Source of the DNA: Murinocardiopsis flavida
Lineage (GTDB): Bacteria; Actinomycetota; Actinomycetes; Streptosporangiales; Streptosporangiaceae
DNA length: 64,000 nucleotides
Direction: 5' to 3'
NCBI RefSeq assembly: GCF_003014485.1
Contig: NZ_PYGA01000014.1
Location: 145,947 to 209,946 of the forward strand
The first letter of the stretch is position 1. Each line of letters begins with the position of its first letter. The notes under the pieces were generated by a model. It worked only from the letters and a program-made list of their open reading frames with translations. It was not told the origin of the DNA and made no database searches. Positions 45,541 through 53,027 of this stretch are shown in pieces. The translations under genes were made by a program, and so were the position numbers.

Positions 45541-47693
45541 CGGCGCGGCTCCGCACCTGCGTGTCCACCGTTCGTCTCGTCTGCGGCGAGCGGGTCGGCG
45601 GCGTGGATGTGCTCGTACAGCCTCAGGATGACCTCGGTGTTCACAGCACCGTCCACGGTCGCGCCGGACCGCCAGTAGTCGACGAGTTTGCTCGCCAGGA
45701 CGACGCGCGGCAGGCTGCCCTGGACCGCCGCAGTCAGGACTCCGGCCACGGTGCCGAAGTCGGCGCGCCCTGCCGCCAGTGGGTCGAGCCAGGCCGCGGC
45801 AGCGGCCTCTGCCAACCGGGTGTGCTCCGGGACGAGCAGCCGTCGCCAGGCATGCGCTGCGAGTGGGAGCCCTGTTCGGTGCTCGGTCGACAGCACGTCG
45901 GCGAGTATTGCCGGGGTACCGTCCGGACCGCGGACGGTGAGGAGGTAGGAGATCGCCTCCACGGCTACGGCGCTGCGTCCGCGCTGCTTCGGGTCGTCGG
46001 CCCATTCGACCAGTTCGCCAAGCATCTGCGGGTGGATCTCCATCGAGTCCGCTAACGCGGCGAGAGTCCGGCGGACTTCGTCCCGGACCAGGTCGTCGTC
46101 CTGGTCGGCCAGCCACTTGAGCCGGGTCAGCGCCGTCGCCGGCGCAACGGCGCCGTAGGCGCCGCAGACCCGGACCGCCGCGAGCGCGATCTCCCGATCC
46201 CGAGGGGCCTTGGCGATGCTGTACAACGCGCTGCGCATGTCCCGCCCCTCGCGGGGCAACGCGGCGACATGCCCCGCCATGGCGATGGCGACCCGCGCGG
46301 TCAAGGGCGACCGCGCCCACGCGAGGAAGAGGCGGGTCACCCAGGTGAAGTCGTCGTGCCGTTCGGCGAGTTCCAGCCAGTGCCGGGAGACGAGATGCGG
46401 CCACGCCAGAGCGAGACTCTTGGGTACCCGGATGCTCCAGTCCAAGAGCGGCTCGCGCACCAGGGGGTGCTCCTGCCATAGGTAGTCGAGTACGGCGGGC
46501 GCGTAAGCGAGGTCGGTGAACATGACAGTGCGGTCGGAGGCGACCTTGGCTTTGACGGCATCGAGGCTGGACGCGAGGCCCAGGCCGGATATCCCGGTCG
46601 GGTCGGCGGGTTCCACGCCAAGCCGTTCGGCGAGCCGGGAGGCGGCGATCAGGACCTCGTCGGCCGGCGCCCCTTCGAGCATTGCCACCGCTGCGAGCAG
46701 CACGCGCTCGTAGATCGAGCCGTCGGACCGGTGCTCGGCGAACCAGGCCGCCAGTTGGGTGTGCCAGTTCTGGTAGGCGGCGAGGGTCATGGAGATCCAC
46801 GCATCGGTGTTCTCCGGAGGGCCGGTCCGGTGTGCCTCGTACGCCAGCTCCGCCATCCGCGCCGCCGATGCGGGCGATGCGGTGGTGAGCGCGTCGACCA
46901 TGCCGGGATGCGCCTCCAGGATGTCTGCGTCCACGGTGGGATGGATGACCGAAAGGTGGCTGCGGAGCACCGCCATTCCGCTCGGCGCAGTAACAGGGAG
47001 AGCGGAAGCACCGATGATCGCGCCGTCCGTGCGCTGTCCGGTGCGCAAGCAAACCACCACAGCCGAGCCGCGCTCTCGCGCTCGGACAGCGAAGCTGTGC
47101 AGGGACTGTTCGAGCGCCGCTCCGAGCCTTTGGATGTCGGAGAGGTCGATCAGGTAGCCGTGCCCCTTATCGCAGACCAGCGCGTGCGGACTCCATCCTT
47201 CGTCCTCCTCGACCTGGACCGGGCGGACCGGCAGGCCGAGTCCGGCGAGCGCGGTGATCGCCGCGCTTCGGCGCCCGGTTCCGACGGCACCGGTGATGAC
47301 GCCGAAGCCACTCTCGGCAAGGTCGTTCGTAAAGCGCTCGTAGCGTTCGCGGTCGCCGGGGACGAAGGTGGTCCGTACGTATTCGACATAGCGCGAGTCG
47401 AGGCGGCCGGCCTCGTACCACTCGGCGGAGAGGTAGTTGATGTGCTGCGTTCGGGTGTGGATTCCGCCGAAGACCGCCCCGGCTTGGATGACGTTCTCGG
47501 CGTCGCCGTAGTTGGTGTTGATGGTCTCCGGGGCGCTCGGGGCGTTCGTCTCGGGGCCATCGGAGTCGAACGTGGTCGCCCTCTCGTCACCGCTCTCGGC
47601 GTGCGGAGCGGGCCCCTCGGCTTCCGGAGCCGGTTCGCTGCCGGTAGAGCTCCACGGTCGCGGGCTCTCCGTGGTGGCCCATTCCTCGCTCAT
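45537..47693 (-). CDS. NLR-like protein: RHIM/BASS-like motif, degenerate P-loop, helical repeats
   Basis: 718 residues. After a disordered acidic 55-residue start, residues 61-84 carry NYGDAENVIQAGAVFGGIHT, a RHIM/PP-like amyloid signalling sequence with the Ala-Gly-x-Val-x-Gly-Gly core. A STAND-like domain follows with GVITGAVGTGRRSAAI, where the Walker A Lys is replaced by Arg, so ATP hydrolysis is doubtful. GYLIDLSDIQRL may be the Walker B strand. From about 280 to 700 the chain is helical with HEAT/ARM-like spacing (ALYSIAKAPRDREIALAAVR, RDEVRRTLAALADSMEIHPQ). It overlaps the cyclase-like gene upstream and the unknown gene downstream by four bases each, so all are one transcription unit. 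I infer an amyloid-seeded signalling protein partnered with the cyclase. Confidence 0.78.
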   Translation of the reverse strand: MSEEWATTESPRPWSSTGSEPAPEAEGPAPHAESGDERATTFDSDGPETNAPSAPETINTNYGDAENVIQAGAVFGGIHTRTQHINYLSAEWYEAGRLDSRYVEYVRTTFVPGDRERYERFTNDLAESGFGVITGAVGTGRRSAAITALAGLGLPVRPVQVEEDEGWSPHALVCDKGHGYLIDLSDIQRLGAALEQSLHSFAVRARERGSAVVVCLRTGQRTDGAIIGASALPVTAPSGMAVLRSHLSVIHPTVDADILEAHPGMVDALTTASPASAARMAELAYEAHRTGPPENTDAWISMTLAAYQNWHTQLAAWFAEHRSDGSIYERVLLAAVAMLEGAPADEVLIAASRLAERLGVEPADPTGISGLGLASSLDAVKAKVASDRTVMFTDLAYAPAVLDYLWQEHPLVREPLLDWSIRVPKSLALAWPHLVSRHWLELAERHDDFTWVTRLFLAWARSPLTARVAIAMAGHVAALPREGRDMRSALYSIAKAPRDREIALAAVRVCGAYGAVAPATALTRLKWLADQDDDLVRDEVRRTLAALADSMEIHPQMLGELVEWADDPKQRGRSAVAVEAISYLLTVRGPDGTPAILADVLSTEHRTGLPLAAHAWRRLLVPEHTRLAEAAAAAWLDPLAAGRADFGTVAGVLTAAVQGSLPRVVLASKLVDYWRSGATVDGAVNTEVILRLYEHIHAADPLAADETNGGHAGAEPRR

Positions 47694-48526
47694 CGCCCGT
47701 GGTCCTTCCTGAAGCGGATGCCGCCGTCGACGGTTCCGGCCTGGACGATGTTCTCGGCGCCGCCGTGGTTGGTGAACTGGTTCGGCGTCCCAGCAGCGTT
47801 GGGCGGGGCCGCCTCCGAACGGGAGGCCGGCGGGTCCGGCTCCCGGTCGGGCGCTGCCGGTTCGGCGGCCGCGCCGACGATCGATGGCGTGGGGATGTGG
47901 AGATAGCCCTCCGCCGCGAAGTTCTTCGCGGGAATGCTCACATGGACCGGGCGGAACCTACTCGGATGCACACCGCAGAAGCCGCTGAGTACGGCGTCCT
48001 CGTAGACACGGCGCGACACGATCGCCGCGAGCAGAGTGGTGTCGGGATCGGACGCCTTGAGTTCGGCGCGGACCTCACTTGCGTCCAGCAGGCGGTGTAC
48101 CTGGACCATCGCCTCGCCCATGGCGTCTATGTGACTCCGCCCGCCCGTGTCGGGGAGCGGTCCCACATCGATGCTGGCGCGCAGGCGGAGCCGCAGCGCC
48201 CGATCTTGGGAAGCCAGGCGCGGTTGCAGCCGGCGCAGTTCCTCTTGAAGCGTTTCGAGGAAGGGGTGGATCAGGCTCGGCAGGTACTGCGGCTCCATTC
48301 CGATGACGAAGCCGTCTCCACTGTGCCGGGGGAATCGGGGATCCTTCCACACGGCGTCGAGCCCGCTCCGGCGGAACGACTGTTCGAGCACTCTCGGAAT
48401 CTCCTGGCCGAGAGTCTGGTATCCGCGGTCGGAATTGCCACTGAAGTTCTCTGCGTCCACCGCGAGCACAGCCCGGTATGGCGGCAGGGGCATGCGTGTG
48501 CTGTCGGCGGTTCCGCAATGGTTCAT
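47690..48526 (-). CDS. Class III nucleotide cyclase-like protein with C-terminal RHIM/BASS-like motif
   Basis: 278 residues from an ATG with GGAGG five bases upstream. The first 190 residues resemble a class III cyclase domain: RAVLAVDAENFSG with metal-binding Asp24, then PRHSGDGFVIGM with Asp71, followed by LRLRLRASIDVGPLPDTG. Where canonical enzymes have G-x-x-V-N-x-A-A-R, it reads GEAMVQVHRLL: the Arg is kept, but the transition-state Asn is not obvious. A linker rich in Pro and Ala leads to residues 249-275, NHGGAENIVQAGTVDGGIRF, closely matching the motif in the next protein. A Crp-type gene lies upstream and the NLR-like gene overlaps downstream. It could make a cyclic nucleotide, or bind one, under control of amyloid contact. 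Confidence 0.77.
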   Translation of the reverse strand: MNHCGTADSTRMPLPPYRAVLAVDAENFSGNSDRGYQTLGQEIPRVLEQSFRRSGLDAVWKDPRFPRHSGDGFVIGMEPQYLPSLIHPFLETLQEELRRLQPRLASQDRALRLRLRASIDVGPLPDTGGRSHIDAMGEAMVQVHRLLDASEVRAELKASDPDTTLLAAIVSRRVYEDAVLSGFCGVHPSRFRPVHVSIPAKNFAAEGYLHIPTPSIVGAAAEPAAPDREPDPPASRSEAAPPNAAGTPNQFTNHGGAENIVQAGTVDGGIRFRKDHGR

Positions 48527-48589
48527 GACGCCTCCGGAGACTTGGCCGGGCCGGGGCGGCCCGGGGACACCAGGTTCCGGTGCATGGCC

Positions 48590-48623
48590 GTCCTGCTGTG
48601 TTCAGAACTGAACACAGCAGGAC
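48590..48623. promoter_or_regulatory. 34-bp perfect palindrome between crp-like and cyclase-like genes
   Basis: GTCCTGCTGTGTTCAG (48590-48605), AA, then its exact reverse complement CTGAACACAGCAGGAC (48608-48623). It begins 13 bases past the stop of the Crp-like gene and ends 64 bases before the cyclase-like start. The inner TGTTCAG-AA-CTGAACA has the dyad layout of a Crp-family operator, though not the TGTGA-N6-TCACA consensus. It may equally fold as an attenuator or terminator in RNA. Confidence 0.7.
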
Positions 48624-48636
48624 GATGTGCCCGCCA

Positions 48637-49341
48637 TCACTCCCGTTCGCCGCGGGCGAGCGCGGCGAGCGTCGGACGATCGTGAATGGCAACGAAGCTC
48701 CGACCGGTCCGGATGACCCCGAGCTCTTTCAACCGCGCGTACTCCAAGGCGACCGAGGTCCTTGAGACTCCGATGTAGTCGGCCAACTCTTGCTGGGAGA
48801 GCGCGATCCTGAGCAGCACCCCGATCTCACCCGCGCCGGGGGTACTGCCGACGGCCGCGCCGATTGGCTCGCCAAGGGTGTCGGAAAGGCGAAGTAGTGC
48901 CGCGGCGAGGCGCCGCCGGGCAGAGAGGACGGACCATTCGGCACGGAGCTCGTCACTCTCCCGCTGCCGACGCAGGATGGTCTGCCATACGGCGGATTCC
49001 AGTCCGGCGGCCTGGATGCGCCGACGGAAGCGGTCGCTGCGGAAGACGCGGGTGGTACACGCCGACGCCGCGACGACCGTCGCGGCGCGTCGCTGCCGCG
49101 ACCAGATGGACGGTTCTCCCAGTAGTTCGCCGGCGGCGCGGAACGCCAGCGGGACCTCGGTGCCCTCCGGCTGGATCAGGAGGACTTTGGCGATTCCGTG
49201 CACGATGAGGTGCACGGTCGTCCCTGGGTCGCCCTGGATCATGATCAAGTCGTCAGGGCGGTAGGAACGCGGGCTCCCTCCGCTGGCCAACTCCTGCCAT
49301 TGCGTGTCGGTCAGGAGGCTCCCGAAGCCCTGGCGTGCCAT
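48637..49341 (-). CDS. Crp/Fnr family transcriptional regulator
   Basis: 234 residues. The N-terminal beta-roll matches a cyclic-nucleotide-binding domain: RPDDLIMIQGDPGTTVHLIV, GIAKVLLIQPEGTEVPLAFR, and AAGELLGEPSIWSRQRRAAT, where GELLGEPS occupies the place of the FGE(L)AL phosphate-binding cassette. The C-terminal winged helix reads IALSQQELADYIGVSRTSVA with the recognition helix VALEYARLKELGVI. It starts 49 bases after the HerA gene ends, and precedes the cyclase-like gene on the same strand. A cyclic-nucleotide sensor beside a cyclase-like protein suggests a closed signalling loop, with the palindrome downstream as possible target. Confidence 0.88.
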   Translation of the reverse strand: MARQGFGSLLTDTQWQELASGGSPRSYRPDDLIMIQGDPGTTVHLIVHGIAKVLLIQPEGTEVPLAFRAAGELLGEPSIWSRQRRAATVVAASACTTRVFRSDRFRRRIQAAGLESAVWQTILRRQRESDELRAEWSVLSARRRLAAALLRLSDTLGEPIGAAVGSTPGAGEIGVLLRIALSQQELADYIGVSRTSVALEYARLKELGVIRTGRSFVAIHDRPTLAALARGERE

Positions 49342-49390
49342 TGATGCTCGCTTCCGCTGCGAACCGCAGTGCGGTCGACCGGTACCGGGG

Positions 49391-51694
49391 TTAGAACGGG
49401 GGATCGCGGAATGGATCGTGCGGGTCGTAGGCGGGGTCGGCGGAGACTGCGGGACGGGCGGTGCCGTCCCGGGGCGGTAGCTGGGTTGGACGGTGTTCCT
49501 CGGGTGTTGCCCCTGCTGCGTGCTGGGCTGGGCGCGGGGTGCCGGTGCGGTAGATGCGGAGTTGGCCTTTTGGGCGGTCTTCGGCGGGGCCGTGGCGGCT
49601 GGTGCGCCAGTGCGTGTTCTCCTCTCCGAGCAGGTCGAGGAGGGCGCGCCGGTGCAGGCCGTGTTCCTTCACCCAGGTGCCGAGGTCGGGGCTCAGGGAC
49701 TTCGGCAGTTCCTGCACCAGCAGGTCGATGTGGTCGGTCCAGCGGAGTCCGTCGGCGGAGCCGACCTGGCTCCAGAAGTCCGCGTTCTGGCGGAGGCCGG
49801 CGATCGCTGCGTTGCAGTGCGCCTCCACCGGGTCGACCGACGGCGCTTCCGGGTCTTCGTCGCCCCGGCCGAGCGCCGTCGTGGCGGTGCCGGGCTCGGC
49901 GCCCGCCTTGCGCAGGGAGGCGCGCAGGTCCGCCGTGTTGCGGGCGCGCAACCGGGACGCGTAGGTGTCGGCCCTCTCGCGGGTGTAGTCGGGGTCGGCG
50001 GTGGTGTGGGCGGCCTCGAAGGACAACGCGCGCAGGGGGATGGGGTAGGGGCGTTCGCCGGCGCTGGACCAGAACACGCCGTGGCCCGGGATGGGCTCGT
50101 TAAGGAGGGAGGACAGGAGGTCGGACGAGAAGTGCGAGTTGGCCTGCCGGAGCGCCCGCAGGTCCTTCTCGGCGAGGAGGTGGAACACGAACCAGTTGTC
50201 GCCCTGGCTGAGGATGTCGCCGCTGATGGAGCCGGGCTGCTGGGTGATGAGCATCGCGCCGAGGTCGTACTTGCGGCCTTCCTTTACCCATGACACGAAC
50301 GGGCCCTCGTTGGCCGAGCCCGCACCGGCGAGCATCGACTGGGCCTCCTCCACCACCGCGATGGTGGGGATGGTGCGGGAGTCCTTGCGGGTGAACTGCT
50401 GCTGGTTGTGCTCGAACACCTCTTCCAGGAGCACCCCCGCCAGCGCGAGCCCTTCGGGTCCGCGGAGTTTGGAGATGTCCACGACGCACAGCTTGCCGTC
50501 GCCCAGTGCGGTTTTCAGGGACTGGAGGAGGGTGCTCGCCGGGTTGTGCAGGGTGGTGACGACGCGGGTCATGTTGGCGCGGGCGGCGATGGCCTCGAAG
50601 TCCTGGCCGCCGTCGAGTTGCAGCGCTTCGGCGATGGTCTTCAGGTCGGTGCTGTTGCCGTCGCGGTGGACGGCGTCGACCAGCCGGGTCCACCGTTCGC
50701 CGCGTTTGAGCTGGCGGAGTTTGACGACGTTCTGCTGGTCCTGGCGTTCGGCCGGGATCACGAGGGAGACCACCCGGCCCGGCTGCACTTCGCGGATGTC
50801 GAGTTTCACGGTGTCGACGGCGACGAAGGAGCCGTAGAAGTCGCTGGGCGGTTCCTGGTCGGTGCAGACCATGACCTGGTCGGCGAGTTCGGGGACGTCG
50901 CACAGCCCCGGGCGCCCCTTGTCGTCGGGCCAGAAGTACTCGCCGTCGGGGTCGAAGACCACCGTGCCGACGGGGACCTCGCGCCCGCCGCGCTTGGTGA
51001 CCGTCGGCGGGTTCGCCCGCCCGTACAGGTTCGCGAAGAGCAGCTTCACCAGGTTGGACTTGCCGAACCCGGCGCGGGCGAACACGAAGGACCGGCGGCT
51101 GACGAGCTGCCCGATGTCGAAGCGCGGGACGACGGCGGGGCCGCGGACCTCCAGCCGGTGGTCGCCGTTGGCGCGCGGGTCGCCCGCGCCGTACACGAAC
51201 TCGCCCAGCGCGAGGAACCCGAGTTCGGCGGTCGACTCCGGCGCTGCGGTCGCGCCGGCGACGTGGCGCAGCAGTTCGTCGGAGAGGAACGCCACCTTCG
51301 CGCCGACGTGCGGCAGTCGCCGGTGGGACGGCACGAACACGGGCGCCCCGTCGGGGTCCTGGAGCCGCAGGACGCCGAGGATCCGGATGTCCACGCGGTA
51401 TTTGAGGTACTGGTCGCGCAGGTTCTCCGGGATGGGGCGGTCCTCGCGCTGCTGCCGGATGGCGTAGTCCTCCCCGGTGGGTGAGACCAGCCGCCCGTGC
51501 GCCGACAGGGCGGTGACGCGTCCGAGCACGGCCTCGGTGTCGCGTTCCAGCCCGACCATGACGAACTGGCCGTGCATGGGGGAGGACTGGAAGTCGTTCC
51601 GGTAGGGCAGGACGAGGTCCGCGTGGAACTCCATGCCCCCTTCGGAGAAGCCGAGGAAGCTGCCGACGACGGTCGCGCCGCGGAAGAGGCTCAC
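49391..51694 (-). CDS. HerA-type DNA translocase ATPase (DUF87)
   Basis: 767 residues. A HAS-barrel-like N-terminal domain (about 1-190) is followed by Walker A FVFARAGFGKSNLVKLLFAN, GTVVFDPDGEYFWPDDKG, Walker B IPTIAVVEEAQSMLAGAG, and the sensor LGAMLITQQPGSISGDIL, the FtsK/HerA set. The last 150 residues are disordered and Pro/Arg-rich. It overlaps the NurA gene by four bases. HerA forms hexameric pumps that feed DNA to NurA; in bacteria such pairs are found in defence islands. Here the pair is followed in the same direction by the Crp/cyclase/NLR genes. Confidence 0.87.
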   Translation of the reverse strand: MSLFRGATVVGSFLGFSEGGMEFHADLVLPYRNDFQSSPMHGQFVMVGLERDTEAVLGRVTALSAHGRLVSPTGEDYAIRQQREDRPIPENLRDQYLKYRVDIRILGVLRLQDPDGAPVFVPSHRRLPHVGAKVAFLSDELLRHVAGATAAPESTAELGFLALGEFVYGAGDPRANGDHRLEVRGPAVVPRFDIGQLVSRRSFVFARAGFGKSNLVKLLFANLYGRANPPTVTKRGGREVPVGTVVFDPDGEYFWPDDKGRPGLCDVPELADQVMVCTDQEPPSDFYGSFVAVDTVKLDIREVQPGRVVSLVIPAERQDQQNVVKLRQLKRGERWTRLVDAVHRDGNSTDLKTIAEALQLDGGQDFEAIAARANMTRVVTTLHNPASTLLQSLKTALGDGKLCVVDISKLRGPEGLALAGVLLEEVFEHNQQQFTRKDSRTIPTIAVVEEAQSMLAGAGSANEGPFVSWVKEGRKYDLGAMLITQQPGSISGDILSQGDNWFVFHLLAEKDLRALRQANSHFSSDLLSSLLNEPIPGHGVFWSSAGERPYPIPLRALSFEAAHTTADPDYTRERADTYASRLRARNTADLRASLRKAGAEPGTATTALGRGDEDPEAPSVDPVEAHCNAAIAGLRQNADFWSQVGSADGLRWTDHIDLLVQELPKSLSPDLGTWVKEHGLHRRALLDLLGEENTHWRTSRHGPAEDRPKGQLRIYRTGTPRPAQHAAGATPEEHRPTQLPPRDGTARPAVSADPAYDPHDPFRDPPF

Positions 51695-52818
51695 CGGTAC
51701 CTCCGCGCGGCGACGTCGGACACGTGGAGCTTGTCGAAGGCGTCGAACGCGTGCCGCCGGTCGGAGGGGACCTGCTCGCGTACCGCCTCCACGAGGGAGT
51801 CCTGCAAGATCTCCAGGTCGAAGTCCGCGACCTGGGCGTGCTGGTCGGCCTCTTGCAGGGACAGCGGGTAGTAGGGGACGGGGAAGCCGGACTGGGCGTC
51901 GCCGAGCAGGGTGCCGAACACTTCCTGGGCGCGTTCGCGCTGGTCGTGGAGGAGGTCGACGGTCCAGACGGGGTCGCCGGACTCTTGGCCGAACCGCACG
52001 AGGTGCATGGCGCCCATGTTGTAGTGGGGTGCTGCCGCCTCACCGTCGTCCTCGGGCGACCGCACGTAGTCGGCCCGCTGGTAGACGCGCCGTTGCAGGT
52101 CCATCGGGACGGCGGCGAAGTAGGGGTGCCCGGTGGGGAACAGGTCGGCGAGCGACATCGCCAACCGGTAGCGCTCGACCACTTCGGAGCGCTTCGCGAT
52201 TCCGACGAGGAAGACGTCGCGCCGCCACTTACGCCGTGCGGTCTCGATGGCGTCGCGCATCCGCCGGTACATGGTGTGAAAGAGGTCCCGGGCGAAGATC
52301 CGTGAGCGCAGCAGCCCGTCGCGGACCAGCAGGGTGCTGCTCGCGTAGTCGCGGTGGCACACCAGCCAGTACAGGACGGCCCACTCGCAGAGGTCCCGGT
52401 ACGCCAGGGGCCATGCGGCGTAGCGGGGCTCGGCGGGGATCATCGGGCTCAGCTCCGCGAGCGAGGCGACGCCGAGGTCGCGCATCATGATCCCGAGGAG
52501 GCTGCCGGGGTCGTCGAGGTGGCGGCGGCCGAGCTCGACCGTGTCGGTGGTCGGCGAGACCACGTCGAGGAACAGTTCGACGCCGTGGCTGTCGACGACC
52601 CGGACGACCTGCATGGTGAACGGGTTGAAGCGGAGTTGGTTGTTGCCGCCGTCGGAGGCGACCAGGGACACGGCGCTGGCCTGCCGCGGCTGGATGACGC
52701 GCACTTCGCCGCTGATGCCGGCGACGTCGGCGAGGACGCCGTCGAGCAGCCGGGCGTCGCTGGAGGTGGCGTCGCGGATGAGCCGCTGCACCGCCGGGAT
52801 GCTCTGGGGGTCGAACAC
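51691..52818 (-). CDS. NurA-family nuclease
   Basis: 375 residues from a GTG at 52818 with AGGAG upstream. The NurA fold is indicated by AVSLVASDGGNNQLRFNPFT, where Asp-Gly is the first metal-binding motif, and by TLLVRDGLLRSRIFARDLFH, the second Asp motif, plus KRSEVVERYRLAMSL and a C-terminal His-containing block (DKLHVSDVAARR). NurA nucleases degrade DNA ends together with HerA. The gene is the first of six on the minus strand and is divergent from the Wadjet operon, with 209 bases between starts. Confidence 0.82.
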   Translation of the reverse strand: MFDPQSIPAVQRLIRDATSSDARLLDGVLADVAGISGEVRVIQPRQASAVSLVASDGGNNQLRFNPFTMQVVRVVDSHGVELFLDVVSPTTDTVELGRRHLDDPGSLLGIMMRDLGVASLAELSPMIPAEPRYAAWPLAYRDLCEWAVLYWLVCHRDYASSTLLVRDGLLRSRIFARDLFHTMYRRMRDAIETARRKWRRDVFLVGIAKRSEVVERYRLAMSLADLFPTGHPYFAAVPMDLQRRVYQRADYVRSPEDDGEAAAPHYNMGAMHLVRFGQESGDPVWTVDLLHDQRERAQEVFGTLLGDAQSGFPVPYYPLSLQEADQHAQVADFDLEILQDSLVEAVREQVPSDRRHAFDAFDKLHVSDVAARRYR

Positions 52819-53027
52819 GTGCGCTCCTGCCGAGTCGGGGGCCTCTTGGCGAAGGGTGGCGGCACACTTACGTTCCGGTCATGCTACTGATCTTGCTCGG
52901 CAACGGGCCCCCGTAGTCCCCCGGGCCCGTGGCCGGATCCGGCAACGGCTGCCGTCGCACGGCCGCGGGGGTCCCGTTCCATTGGAAGTGCGGGTGGGAC
53001 CGGTCTCGATCGGTGATACTTGGGGCG
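52819..53027. promoter_or_regulatory. Divergent promoter region, nurA / Wadjet operon
   Basis: 209 bases between outward-facing starts; promoters for the minus-strand nurA-herA series and for the plus-strand Wadjet genes must lie here. No clear operator or palindrome was seen. Confidence 0.45.

Noticed and set aside
45541..47052. Extended N-terminus of the last cyclase-operon gene
   Set aside because: It would lie entirely inside the NLR-like gene in another frame; the ATGA overlap at 45540 is the natural start.
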